Assembly (NCBI RefSeq): GCF_001038625.1 | Contig: NZ_CP011803.1 | Span: 2,108,001 to 2,172,000 of the forward strand | Length of the DNA: 64,000 nt | Reading direction: 5' to 3' | Source of the DNA: Clostridium carboxidivorans P7 | GTDB taxonomy: Bacteria; Bacillota; Clostridia; Clostridiales; Clostridiaceae | Shown here: piece after piece, positions 47,064 through 55,290 of the stretch | Layout of the letters: the number at the start of each line of letters is the position of its first letter | Position numbering within the stretch: position 1 is the first letter of the stretch | Program-made: the position numbers and the translations under genes | Notes under the pieces: model-generated | Told to the model about the DNA's origin: nothing | The model's database searches: none | Seen by the model: the letters and a program-made list of their open reading frames with translations, nothing else

Positions 47064-47442
47064 AATTTGTCCCCCCTTAAATATTAATTTTTGTTTTTTC
47101 GCAATTAATTCACTTTTCTGAAAATTATCTTCGAAATTTTTCCTTTCATTTGAAATTCTTACAAATAGCATACTATAAATATTTTCACATTTCAACGAAT
47201 TTTGATTAAATTTTATAATTATTCTTCTCTTTTTCTCAAAATAAGTCTATATCCTATAATAAAGTATAAATTTATTATATTTTTTCCGACATAATATTAT
47301 CAATTAATATATATTCTTTTAATTGTGCTATTATTTCATATATAATTATCATAGTATATCCATAAAATCTATTTCATTTGTAATCTTTTATATAATCAAA
47401 AACTAAAAAAAGTCTGTACCTAAAAAGATACAGACTTTTCTA
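47064..47442. other. Intergenic region, chemoreceptor to SASP
   Basis: A 379-base very AT-rich gap containing the chemoreceptor promoter and, at its right end, the SASP terminator (47408-47439). No other gene or recognised RNA element was seen. Confidence 0.5.
47408..47439 (-). terminator. Rho-independent terminator of the SASP gene
   Basis: An 11-bp perfect stem AAAAGTCTGTA (47408-47418)/TACAGACTTTT (47429-47439). On the minus strand it runs into TTTTTTTAG. It begins four bases after the SASP stop. Confidence 0.88.
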
Positions 47443-47643
47443 CTATTTTAATTTATTTTCGTAAGCTTCAACCATTTTTTTTACCATGTTTCCTCCTGTA
47501 GGTCCAGCCATAGCACCAATTTCCTTAGTTTTTAAATCTGCTACATACTTTTTATTTAAATTAACACCTAATTCATTTGCAGTTTCCATTTTTAATTTAT
47601 CAAGCTTACTTTGTGCCTCTGGAACTAAAGGTTTATTTGACAT
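47443..47643 (-). CDS. Alpha/beta-type small acid-soluble spore protein (SASP)
   Basis: A 66-residue protein with the family's KLKMETANELGV segment, which contains the germination-protease cleavage site, and the C-terminal IGAMAGPTGGNMVKKMVE. SASPs coat spore DNA, keep it A-form-like and protect it from UV and peroxide. The start follows AAAGGAGGAG. The gene is alone, with its own terminator, and is expected to be sigma-G controlled, although I could not pick a convincing sigma-G promoter. Confidence 0.95.
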   Translation of the reverse strand: MSNKPLVPEAQSKLDKLKMETANELGVNLNKKYVADLKTKEIGAMAGPTGGNMVKKMVEAYENKLK

Positions 47644-47756
47644 AAATAACTCCTCCTTTGTACTTTAACTTTATTGACATTTTATTTTATGTAGTTTTAT
47701 AAAAAATTAATCTAAAATATTTGCTTAAAATTTTAATTTTTTATGTAAAAAACATA

Positions 47757-47787
47757 TTGACTTTGCCATTATGGTAAAGTTTAAAAT
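47757..47787 (+). promoter_or_regulatory. MerR-type promoter with operator dyad
   Basis: -35 TTGACT (47757-47762) and -10 TAAAAT (47782-47787) are separated by 19 bases, the stretched spacing of MerR-activated promoters. The dyad ACTTTGCCA-TTA-TGGTAAAGT (47760-47780, one mismatch) fills the spacer. It is about 45 bases upstream of the MerR-family gene, indicating autoregulation. Confidence 0.8.
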
Positions 47788-47832
47788 ATAGTTAATCACT
47801 TCGAAGGAAATTAAAAATTTAGGAGGTTTCAA

Positions 47833-48648
47833 ATGTATACAATAGGACAATTTTCGAAAATTGGAAAGGTTTCAACAAAAATGCTAAGGCATTATGATAA
47901 AATTGGATTGATAAAGCCTAGCTTTGTAAATCCTGAAAATCAATATAGATATTATGAAAGATGCCAAGTTAAAGATATTCTAAAGATAAATAAGCTTAAA
48001 ATATACAAATTTTCCTTAGAGGAAATAAAACAAATTATTGAAGATAAAAGTAATGAAACTTTAAAAAAATTACTACAAAAACAAGTAGATTATATTACAA
48101 ATGAAATACATCAAAACAATAATATTTTATTTGAATTGGAAACTTGCGTAAAAAGTTTGAAGAAAGGTGATGATATAATGGCTTCTAAAAGGAGTTTCAA
48201 AATTTCAATGGATAATTTAAATGACAAATTAATTTTAAGCTTAAGAGATAGAATTTCAATGGATAATATAGCAAACTTGATTGGGAAGATTTTTGAAAAT
48301 ATATATCAAAATAACCTAAAAGTTTGTGGAAATATAATGACTGTTTATTATGATGAAGATTTTGATGAAAATAATGCAGATATAGAAGTTTGCATACCTG
48401 TAGATAGGAAACTTGAAACAAATTTCATAAAAACAAGAGTTTTAAAAGGAGGCTTACATGTCCATACTACCTTTATAGGTGCCTACAGTGAAATTGGAGA
48501 AGCCTATGCAGAACTTACTGATTGGATTGAAAAAAATAATTATGAAATAATTGGTGCTCCTTATGATAAATATATTAAGGGTCCAGATTCCAAATGCAGT
48601 CCTGATGAATTTATAACTGAAGTATATTTTCCAATTAAACAAAAATAA
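47833..48648 (+). CDS. MerR-family regulator with GyrI-like effector domain
   Basis: A 271-residue regulator. The N-terminal winged helix (MYTIGQFSKIGKVSTKMLRHYDKIGLI) and dimerisation coiled coil reach about 115. The C-terminal 155 residues form a GyrI/BmrR-like small-molecule-binding domain, ending VYFPIK. Such proteins activate drug-efflux or detoxification genes on binding hydrophobic or cationic compounds. No obvious target gene follows on the same strand, so the main visible target is its own promoter. Confidence 0.9.
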   Translation: MYTIGQFSKIGKVSTKMLRHYDKIGLIKPSFVNPENQYRYYERCQVKDILKINKLKIYKFSLEEIKQIIEDKSNETLKKLLQKQVDYITNEIHQNNNILFELETCVKSLKKGDDIMASKRSFKISMDNLNDKLILSLRDRISMDNIANLIGKIFENIYQNNLKVCGNIMTVYYDEDFDENNADIEVCIPVDRKLETNFIKTRVLKGGLHVHTTFIGAYSEIGEAYAELTDWIEKNNYEIIGAPYDKYIKGPDSKCSPDEFITEVYFPIKQK

Positions 48649-48761
48649 ATAAAAGTTCTCTCTATAAATGGGCTACTACACTAACTAATTGACATACAAG
48701 TATTGAAATATCCTTTTTTTATGCAGCAAACCCATCTATTTTATATACATGTTTGTAAAAA

Positions 48762-49229
48762 TTATGGACTTACAGGTTCTTTAGGTTGTGTAGGTTCTTT
48801 AGGACCTGTAATTGTAAGTTTGCTGGAACTGCTTTTATTATCCGTACCTGAAGTCTTACTTTCTACTTTATCAGACTTATCTGCATTTTGCTTATTTGTA
48901 TTTGGTGTACTTGTTTTTGATTCCTCTGTTTTTTGTGTATTCGTTTTTGATGTATTTGTACTTTGTACATCAGTTTTTGAATTATTGCTTTTTGATGTTC
49001 CCACGTTCTGTGTTCCTGTATTTGATGTATTTACTTTTGAAGTATCTGATTTCTGATTGTCTGTTTTTGTTGTAGTTGACTTTCCTTCATCTGACTTTTG
49101 TGTTTCAGTTTTTGATGTACTCGCCTTTTGCTGAGAAGCATTTTTATTACTAGAACATGCAGAAAAGCAAAATAATAAAGATGCCATAGTTACCAATCCA
49201 GTTAAATATTTAATTATTTTTTTCTTCAT
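48762..49229 (-). CDS. Low-complexity Ser/Thr/Lys/Asn-rich lipoprotein
   Basis: A 155-residue protein with a lipoprotein signal (lipobox SACS, Cys about 25). A disordered region follows, made of repeated SKTxxQ/TNTSKT-type words, ending in a Pro-rich tail (KEPTQPKEPVSP). No folded domain is visible. It probably serves as an envelope spacer or a variable surface protein. The start follows AGAGGG. The repetitive DNA makes length variation between strains likely. Confidence 0.75.
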   Translation of the reverse strand: MKKKIIKYLTGLVTMASLLFCFSACSSNKNASQQKASTSKTETQKSDEGKSTTTKTDNQKSDTSKVNTSNTGTQNVGTSKSNNSKTDVQSTNTSKTNTQKTEESKTSTPNTNKQNADKSDKVESKTSGTDNKSSSSKLTITGPKEPTQPKEPVSP

Positions 49230-49441
49230 ATGTATTCCCTCTCTTCTAAGCTACATTAATAAATATTCTACAAACTTACATATAATCCTTCATTATTATA
49301 CAAATAAACAGCAAACTTACTTTACCTAACATTTGCAGTTTAAAAATTATGCAAAAGTTGAGTTACTTTACATTTAATGTTATAATAAATTACACATAGA
49401 GAAAATAATGTAAATAATTCTTAAAAATTGGAGGTTTATAT

Positions 49442-49882
49442 ATGAATAATTGTGCAGAAATTCTATCTAAAAGTAATTCAATTAATAAAAGAAAAATATC
49501 AAATGCTGCTAAAAGCTTAAAAGGGGACTCCTTTGGTAGTATTTTCAATAAAATTGTCACTGATAAAATTGCCGATTCAATAAAACAAAACTCAACAATT
49601 ACATCAAATTCTTCTGCTCAAGAGCTAGACGAAAATTTTAGTGAAAAATTAGAAGAAGAAATGAATCAAAGAGCTGATGATGATGTAGAAAGATTGGCTA
49701 ATTTTTTTGGAATTGGAAAACATTTAATGAAGGCTATATTGCAAGGATTACATATTGATCCTAAAGATTTACTTGATCCATCCAAGAAAAAAAAGATAGT
49801 GGATACTTTAATAAAAAAATTTGGATTAGACAAAAATAGAGCAGAAGCTCTTGCTAATGTAATAACTGACTTTCAAAAATAA
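49442..49882 (+). CDS. Small helical protein of unknown function
   Basis: A 146-residue soluble protein, mostly helical and charged. The N-terminal half is Ser/Asn-rich; the C-terminal half (about 80-146) contains FFGIGKHLMKAILQGLHIDPKDLLDPSKKKKIVDTLIKKFGLDKNRAEALANVI, resembling a small helical bundle. I do not recognise a family. The start follows TTGGAGG, and a good terminator follows. Its setting among spore genes suggests, weakly, a sporulation role. Confidence 0.7.
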   Translation: MNNCAEILSKSNSINKRKISNAAKSLKGDSFGSIFNKIVTDKIADSIKQNSTITSNSSAQELDENFSEKLEEEMNQRADDDVERLANFFGIGKHLMKAILQGLHIDPKDLLDPSKKKKIVDTLIKKFGLDKNRAEALANVITDFQK

Positions 49883-49932
49883 TTATCTTAGTACATAAAA
49901 ACTAAAATAATTGCTGCAAAAATATAGATTGC

Positions 49933-49960
49933 AACCAGCTTATAAAAATGTAAGCTGGTT
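49933..49960. terminator. Terminator between convergent small genes
   Basis: A 10-bp perfect stem AACCAGCTTA (49933-49942)/TAAGCTGGTT (49951-49960) with an 8-base loop, then TTAATTT. It serves the gene ending at 49882 and possibly the small leftward gene ending at 49966. Confidence 0.8.
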
Positions 49961-49965
49961 TTAAT

Positions 49966-50097
49966 TTACTTCTTAATTTCTTTATATTTTGATCTATTTT
50001 TATCTTCCGGATTAATGTATTCAAAATCTCCATTTGAATTTTTTCTTATTCCTAATTTTGCATACTGATTACTCTTTGTCTTACGCTTATTTACCAC
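49966..50097 (-). CDS. Very small basic protein (43 residues)
   Basis: A short frame with GTG start four bases after the ribosome site GAGGTGATA. The product (VNKRKTKSNQYAKLGIRKNS and on) is rich in Lys, Arg and Asn and has no hydrophobic segment. It could be a minor spore-core or nucleic-acid-associated protein. It lies next to the coat-like gene at 50238 on the same strand. The good ribosome site and flanking terminator support it as real; homology was not checked. Confidence 0.5.
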   Translation of the reverse strand: MVNKRKTKSNQYAKLGIRKNSNGDFEYINPEDKNRSKYKEIKK

Positions 50098-50237
50098 ACT
50101 TATCACCTCTATTGATTATTATGTTCAACACACAAAAAATTATTTATCTCATATTGCTAGTCTACAATTCTTATAAAAAGTAAAAGCTAGCAGCTTTAGT
50201 TTCCTGCCAGCCTTTTCCAAACGCTATCTGTAATGGA

Positions 50238-50804
50238 TTAATACATCCATGGATAATATGGATAATATGAATAAGGATAATAATATGGATAGTAATATGG
50301 ATAACTGTAGAAGTTATAATATGGATAAAATCCACCAAATCCTCCAAATCCTCCGTGATGGAATCCTCCATGATGCATTCCCCCATGATGCATACCACCA
50401 CCATGCATTCCTCCATGTGCAGGTCTATAAAGATCATCGAACATACTAAAAGTTGGCTGCTCGCCTTCTTCTCCCTTCTGCATTCCAGCTTGTGGAAGAG
50501 TTTGCTGCATCATAGCATTTTCCTGCATTGGAGCTGTACCTTGCATAGCAGGATTTACTCCCATCATTGGGTTTTGTCCCATCATTGGGTTTTGTCCCAT
50601 CATTGGATTCATACCCATCATTGGGTTTTCTCCCATCATTGGATTCATGCCCATCATTGGATTAGAATACATCGGATTGGAATACATTGGCATATAACCT
50701 TGCATCATTGGACAATTGCACATAGCTGAACCTGAGCATGAACACTCCCTTTCGAAATCTTCACTCTCATTAACTTCTCTAGTGTCGGAATTCTTTTCTT
50801 CCAT
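50238..50804 (-). CDS. Repetitive Met/Asn/Pro-, His/Gly- and Tyr/Pro-rich spore-coat-like protein
   Basis: A 188-residue protein of low complexity in three blocks. After an acidic start with CSCSG..CNC cysteines come about seven NPMMG-type repeats (about 43-85), then a Gln/Met spacer, a HGG/HHGGF block (about 130-155) and a Tyr/Pro tail (YPYYY). Such composition is typical of outer spore coat or exosporium proteins that crosslink through Cys and Tyr. The His block may bind metal. The start follows GGAGG. Repeats visible in other frames are shadows. Confidence 0.75.
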   Translation of the reverse strand: MEEKNSDTREVNESEDFERECSCSGSAMCNCPMMQGYMPMYSNPMYSNPMMGMNPMMGENPMMGMNPMMGQNPMMGQNPMMGVNPAMQGTAPMQENAMMQQTLPQAGMQKGEEGEQPTFSMFDDLYRPAHGGMHGGGMHHGGMHHGGFHHGGFGGFGGFYPYYNFYSYPYYYPYYYPYSYYPYYPWMY

Positions 50805-51009
50805 ATTTTACCTCCAGTAAAGTTTCTTCATTAACTATTATATTAAGAAATTTTTAAATTGTGACTATTTAATTACATTTTTTAAAATAAATTTATATTA
50901 GTAACACAATAGTGCTATATCATTTATTTTTAAATTTTTGTATCAATTACATAATAATTAGAATATTTTATAACTGTATGAATAATAAATAAGGAGTTAA
51001 AGTACAACT

Positions 51010-51552
51010 ATGGCATATCTAAGAACCCCAGCAAATAACATGTTAAATGCAAATCATCCACCAATGATGAATTGCATTCCACAAGAAACCATAATAAAAA
51101 ATGTTAGATTAGCAGCTGCATACGTTCCTTATCAGATACTTTGTACTATTTTTCCTCCTATTGAATCTCTAATGAAAGGAACTGTCTTCCCAGAACTCTT
51201 CAGTCCATATAACAAAATGGAAAAAAGATATAATTCTTTTGATAACCTGCGTGATAAATGGAACCCAGAAGATAAAATAAGCAGAATGGAGCTTTTAAAA
51301 AAAATTACTGCCACCAATTTTATGAAAGAAGATCTTTCTTTATATCTTAATACCCACCCTATGGATGGAAATGCTTTGGCAAAATATAATTTTTATGTAA
51401 CTCAATGCAAAAAATTAACAGAAAAATATGAAATGCATTATGGTATGTTAACTGAGCATGGCTCTTCTAGTCCAAATCCATGGCAGTGGATAAATGAACC
51501 TTGGCCATGGGAATATGATGCTAACTTTGAACTTAATGGGGAGGGGATGTAG
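51010..51552 (+). CDS. CotJA-CotJB fusion spore coat protein
   Basis: The 180-residue protein joins two families normally encoded separately. Residues 25-70 match CotJA (RLAAAYVPYQILCTIFPP, GTVFPELFSPY). Residues 95-180 match CotJB (MELLKKITATNFMKEDLSLY, HPMDGNALAKYN, HGSSSPNPWQWINEPWPWEYD). CotJ proteins are mother-cell products of the inner coat. The start follows AAGGAG. cotJC follows after three bases, giving the usual cotJABC order, but cotJC is split by an inserted element. Confidence 0.9.
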   Translation: MAYLRTPANNMLNANHPPMMNCIPQETIIKNVRLAAAYVPYQILCTIFPPIESLMKGTVFPELFSPYNKMEKRYNSFDNLRDKWNPEDKISRMELLKKITATNFMKEDLSLYLNTHPMDGNALAKYNFYVTQCKKLTEKYEMHYGMLTEHGSSSPNPWQWINEPWPWEYDANFELNGEGM

Positions 51553-51555
51553 CCT

Positions 51556-51753
51556 ATGTGGACATACGAAAAATTCTTAGAATATCCTATAAAAATAAAA
51601 AATCCTAATCCTAATATGGCAAAAACTATTATAACTCAATATGGCGGGCCTGATGGTGAATTAGCTGCATCATTAAGATATTTAAGCCAAAGGTTTACTA
51701 TGATAACTCCTCAAGCCATAGCAACTTTAAATGACATAGGAACAGAAGAATAA
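51556..51753 (+). CDS. cotJC: cotJC, 5' fragment (interrupted manganese-catalase-like coat protein)
   Basis: It encodes the first 62 residues of CotJC (YEKFLEYPIKIKNPNPNMAK, then GGPDGELAASLRYLSQRF with the first metal-ligand Glu), then continues into GTEE and stops at a TAA (51751-51753) created by the inserted element. The ribosome site overlaps the end of the cotJAB gene. The natural continuation begins at 55310 in the same frame. Alone, this fragment lacks most of the ferritin-like di-metal site and should be inactive. Confidence 0.92.
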   Translation: MWTYEKFLEYPIKIKNPNPNMAKTIITQYGGPDGELAASLRYLSQRFTMITPQAIATLNDIGTEE

Positions 51754-51774
51754 GTACCATAATGTTATAAGTTA
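51742..51774 (+). other. attL core and element-side arm
   Basis: The core ACAGAAGAAT is followed by AAGTA and the arm CCATAATGTTATAAGTTA (51757-51774). This arm is the inverted copy of the arm at 55291-55308 at 16 of 18 positions. Confidence 0.8.
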
Positions 51775-51898
51775 TTATATTTCTCAATTTACAACATGAA
51801 ATATTAAAGCACTTAGCTTTCTTATTATATTAATATATTTAAATATTTTTCATTTAAACTAAAATCTTTAGTATACTTATCTTTTACCTTATGATTTT

Positions 51899-52084
51899 TT
51901 AAATATCCTTTCCAAGTGTTCTTGCAGATCTTATACACTTCCATCCAATAAGCGTCACTCTTTCAAGTATCTTACTTATATCTTCTGAGGTCTTATCCTT
52001 ATATGCTTCATCACATATTTTTATAGTTGTATTTCCAATTTTATATTCCTTCACGATATTTTTATGACAATCCTTTGAATACAT
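51899..52084 (-). CDS. Small element-borne protein, candidate recombination directionality factor
   Basis: A 61-residue protein with a KIGNTTIKICDEAYKDKTSEDISKIL core and a final helix with Cys. Small proteins of this look (a short beta-hairpin with a following KTxEE helix) occur beside serine recombinases in clostridial phages, as I recall. It is the gene next to attL. The ribosome site is AAGGTGATT. A role in excision control is inference only; it could also be an unrelated accessory gene. Confidence 0.6.
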   Translation of the reverse strand: MYSKDCHKNIVKEYKIGNTTIKICDEAYKDKTSEDISKILERVTLIGWKCIRSARTLGKDI

Positions 52085-52179
52085 TTAAATCACCTTAAAA
52101 ATACAATACTGTACTTATTAATTTATGAATCTTATAAGTCATATGTGATTTCATATTCAAAGCATCTCTTTTTCATCTC

Positions 52180-52596
52180 TTATTTTCCTAGTACTATTAA
52201 TAGAATAACCACGGCTGTAACAAATACTGCGCATGGAAAATAAAACCACACTTCTGTAGGTGAAAAAAAGCAGTTTTTAAATGTTGTCTTTTTCGTATTG
52301 TGCTTCGATAATATCTTCATTGAAAAATCAATATCATTTTCATCTCTTTTACGAACATCATCAAATAAATTTCTATATTGGCGTTCTAATTTTAAATAGT
52401 ATGTGTCTAGTATCCAGAAAAAAACAACTGGTATATATGCTATAAATGGATATACCAGTTTACTATCCTTTACTGATAATGCAAAAACTCCAGTTACTAG
52501 TGTCACTGACCAGCTTTTCAATTTAAATGAGTTAGATGCCATACGCGTTATGTCTGTTTCAATCATTTCCAAATGCTTGATTTTCTTTTCAGACAT
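52180..52596 (-). CDS. Small multi-pass membrane protein paired with TIR protein
   Basis: A 138-residue protein. The conserved-looking stretch RMASNSFKLKSWSVTLVTGVFAL leads into two adjacent membrane segments (about 28-45 and 48-68); then a charged cytoplasmic helix follows, and a third membrane segment lies at the C-terminus (about 113-136). The start follows GGAGG. It lies 48 bases after the TIR gene in the same direction. From memory, this family recurs next to TIR-like genes, suggesting a two-component defence or toxic-effector unit in which it acts at the membrane. Confidence 0.7.
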   Translation of the reverse strand: MSEKKIKHLEMIETDITRMASNSFKLKSWSVTLVTGVFALSVKDSKLVYPFIAYIPVVFFWILDTYYLKLERQYRNLFDDVRKRDENDIDFSMKILSKHNTKKTTFKNCFFSPTEVWFYFPCAVFVTAVVILLIVLGK

Positions 52597-52644
52597 TTTT
52601 ATATGCCTCCATAATTATTTTTTATATTATATTTACTAAACTTA

Positions 52645-53400
52645 TTAGGTTAGTATTATGTTTTTAATTTTATACAATTCATCCAACTTTTCAAATTTAT
52701 CTAACTCTTTCCCATACTTAAAACATTTAATTCTCCATTTTTCTAAATCCTGATGGTTAATTTCATATAAATGTTCCATATCTAAGTTATAATTAACATT
52801 AAAATTTTGTTTACTTACAAATATCTCCCTAGGTGTTTTTCTAATTAATTTTGCTGCTGCAATCTCCATGTATATCCATGGTGATTGAGTTTTTTTTATT
52901 ATATCCGAAGCTTTAATTAAATTTGGAGTATTAAGAAAAAATAAACACTCCGCTTTATCCATCATCATAGCCAAAGCAGTACATAACATCATATGAACAT
53001 GACTAGTAGAATAATTTCTTTTTACATAATCATAATCTCCATCATCTGTTAAACAGTATTTATTATCTATTTCCTCAAGTAAATCTTCACAATAGCCCCA
53101 TACACAAGAGTCTACAAATGCATTTAGTTGAAAGTTTCTACTTAGCCATCCCGATAAAGCAATTGCCATATCCTTATCCTTATATAAGTGAGAAATAAAA
53201 ATATCTGCATCAATTTGCGGAAACCAATCTGATTGAATATTGGAACCATCCAAAGAACCATCTTTTAAAATAAAATTATCTAAGCTTTTTTCAACCTTTT
53301 TTCTATTTATATCAAAGGATTTTTTGCCAGTATTATAACAATAAATATCATGGTCATTAAATAAATTTCCATCAACGTTTAGTTTAAATCCTACAAACAT
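52645..53400 (-). CDS. TIR-like domain protein
   Basis: A 251-residue protein. A TIR/SEFIR-like domain starts about residue 60: DADIFISHLYKDKDMAIALSGWL is strand A and helix A, FVDSCVWGYCEDLLEEID follows, and HVHMMLCTALAMMMDKAECLFFLNTP is typical of the bacterial branch. A candidate catalytic Glu lies in YMEIAAAKLI. Bacterial TIR domains often cleave NAD or make signal nucleotides in phage defence. I chose ATG 53398-53400 because GAGGGAG precedes it. It is the first gene of a two-gene operon with the membrane protein. Confidence 0.78.
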   Translation of the reverse strand: MFVGFKLNVDGNLFNDHDIYCYNTGKKSFDINRKKVEKSLDNFILKDGSLDGSNIQSDWFPQIDADIFISHLYKDKDMAIALSGWLSRNFQLNAFVDSCVWGYCEDLLEEIDNKYCLTDDGDYDYVKRNYSTSHVHMMLCTALAMMMDKAECLFFLNTPNLIKASDIIKKTQSPWIYMEIAAAKLIRKTPREIFVSKQNFNVNYNLDMEHLYEINHQDLEKWRIKCFKYGKELDKFEKLDELYKIKNIILT

Positions 53401-53700
53401 AATATATCTCCCTCTTTCATTCACCTCATCTTCAAATAAAAAATTTTGATTTATTACTATACCAGATACAAAAATTAACTTATAGCATTGAATACAATAA
53501 GTTAATCTTGTAAATAATATTTTACCATATATTTACTATTTTTTCTATGTAGATTTTTTATTCATCTACTAACCTTTTTAGATTTTAAGTAATTCAAAAA
53601 TTATAACATCTATTTTAAAAAAATAATCTATTTAGCAGCTATACAAAATATGATTATTATATAAGATAATTTGTGCAAGAAATGAAAGGTGGATTTTTTC
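53401..53700. other. Divergent promoter region inside the element
   Basis: A 300-base, very AT-rich gap between the TIR operon and the recombinase gene. A sporulation sigma-factor promoter for the recombinase would be expected here if excision is programmed; I could not assign one with confidence by eye. Confidence 0.5.
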
Positions 53701-55290
53701 ATGCCATATTGTTTATATTTAAGAAAATCTAGAGCAGACATGGAAGCAGAATCTAGAGGTGAAGGTGAAACTCTTTCTAGGCATCAAGAAACTTTGTTAT
53801 CTTTAGCTCAAAAGCTAAAGCTTAATATAACTAAAATATACAAAGAAATTGTTTCAGGAGAAACTATTGCTGCTAGACCTGTTATGCAGCATCTTCTTTT
53901 AGAAATTGGAGAAAATTTCTGGGATGGAGTTCTTGTTATGGAAGTGGAACGTTTGGCTCGTGGTGACACTATGGATCAAGGTATAGTTGCTCAAACCTTT
54001 AAATATTCAAATACTAAAATTATAACACCAATGAAAATATATGATCCAAATAATGAATATGATGAAGAATATTTTGAATTTGGGTTATTTATGAGCCGTA
54101 GAGAATATAAAACCATAAATAGAAGATTGCAGCGTGGAAGAATTCAATCTGTAAAGGAAGGTAAATTTCTAGGAACAAAACCTCCTTATGGATATACTAA
54201 GAAAAAAATTAAAGAAGGAAAAGGATATACTCTGGAAATAAATGCAGAACAAGCTGACATAGTAAAATTAATATTTGAACTGTATGTAAAAGGTGAAAAA
54301 CAACAAAATGGAGAATTTAAAAAATTAGGAATATCACTTATAGCTAAAAAATTAAATAACCTTAAAATCCCCCCAATGAAGTGTGATGTATGGGTTAACT
54401 CTTCTATTCAAGGAATATTACACAATCCTGTTTACATAGGTAAAATTCGATGGAACTGCCGCCCTGAAAAGAAGAAAATAGTTGAAGGTTATGTTAAAAA
54501 GCAGCGTCCTAGAGCAAATCCTAATGATTGGCTCCTTGCTGATGGCCTGCATGAAGCTATAATTGACACTGATACTTTTAATCTTGCACAAGAACTTCTT
54601 GCAAATAACTCGTCAAATCATTGTCCAAAAAAACGACAAATAAAGAACCCTCTTTCTGGTTTAATTATATGCGGCATTTGCGGACGTAAAATGATACGCA
54701 GGCCATATATAAAAAGAAAGCAGCCAGAAATCCTATTATGTCCAAATACAGCATGTTCTAATATAAGTTCGCAACTATCTTATGTTGAGGAAAGATTGCT
54801 AAAAGCTCTTAAAAATTGGCTAAAAGATTATAAACTTCATTGGAAATTGAAAAATGATGAAACACCCAATGAAGATGTGCAATTAAATATAAAAAAGAAA
54901 GCTATTAAAAATTTAGATGAAGAATTAAAAATTTTAAATAAACAATTGAATAATATACACAACTTACTGGAACAAGGCATATATTCAACAGACATGTTTA
55001 TTAAACGTTCCAAAATTATTAATAACAAAATTAATACAACTGAAAAAACTATGAAAGCTCTTATTGATGATTTGCATTTTGAAATATTAAAAAATGAAAA
55101 AGTAACTATTCCTAAGGCTGAAAAAATACTTGAATTGTATACAATTACAGAAGATCCATCCCTAAAAAATGAGCTTTTAAGAGAACTAATTCTTAAAGCT
55201 GTTTATATAAAAAAGGTAAATGGACGCTGGCATAACAATCCAGATGACTTTGAACTTATTTTATATCCTAAACTCCCTACAAGATCTTGA
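53701..55290 (+). CDS. Large serine recombinase (SpoIVCA/skin type)
   Basis: A 529-residue recombinase. The N-terminal resolvase domain has the catalytic Ser in YLRKSRAD (about residue 9) and VERLARGD with catalytic Arg. A recombinase domain follows (KPPYGYTKKK, GILHNPVYIGKIRWN), then a zinc ribbon (CGICGRKM..CPNTAC) and a coiled-coil/C-terminal domain. All parts are intact. The ATG at 53701 follows AAAGGTGG. Its stop directly abuts the attR arm. It should catalyse integration and, with a helper, excision of the element from cotJC. Confidence 0.93.
   Translation: MPYCLYLRKSRADMEAESRGEGETLSRHQETLLSLAQKLKLNITKIYKEIVSGETIAARPVMQHLLLEIGENFWDGVLVMEVERLARGDTMDQGIVAQTFKYSNTKIITPMKIYDPNNEYDEEYFEFGLFMSRREYKTINRRLQRGRIQSVKEGKFLGTKPPYGYTKKKIKEGKGYTLEINAEQADIVKLIFELYVKGEKQQNGEFKKLGISLIAKKLNNLKIPPMKCDVWVNSSIQGILHNPVYIGKIRWNCRPEKKKIVEGYVKKQRPRANPNDWLLADGLHEAIIDTDTFNLAQELLANNSSNHCPKKRQIKNPLSGLIICGICGRKMIRRPYIKRKQPEILLCPNTACSNISSQLSYVEERLLKALKNWLKDYKLHWKLKNDETPNEDVQLNIKKKAIKNLDEELKILNKQLNNIHNLLEQGIYSTDMFIKRSKIINNKINTTEKTMKALIDDLHFEILKNEKVTIPKAEKILELYTITEDPSLKNELLRELILKAVYIKKVNGRWHNNPDDFELILYPKLPTRS

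Noticed and set aside
47064..47195. 44-codon N-terminal extension of the chemoreceptor
   Set aside because: No ribosome site lies before it, while AAGGGGGG precedes the ATG at 47061-47063 and the membrane helix follows normally.
48703..49056. Hydrophobic open frame on the plus strand
   Set aside because: It is the complement of the low-complexity lipoprotein; the minus frame has a ribosome site and a lipobox.
50540..50680. Tandem DNA repeat that could be read as a short CRISPR-like array
   Set aside because: The 15-30-base units are the coding repeats of the NPMMG protein, with no spacers.
50355..50729. His-rich open frame on the plus strand
   Set aside because: It is the antisense shadow of the repetitive coat-like gene and has no ribosome site.
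51754..55290. Ordinary prophage remnant
   Set aside because: No capsid, tail, lysis or replication genes are present, and the recombinase and att sites are intact, so a compact excisable element fits better.
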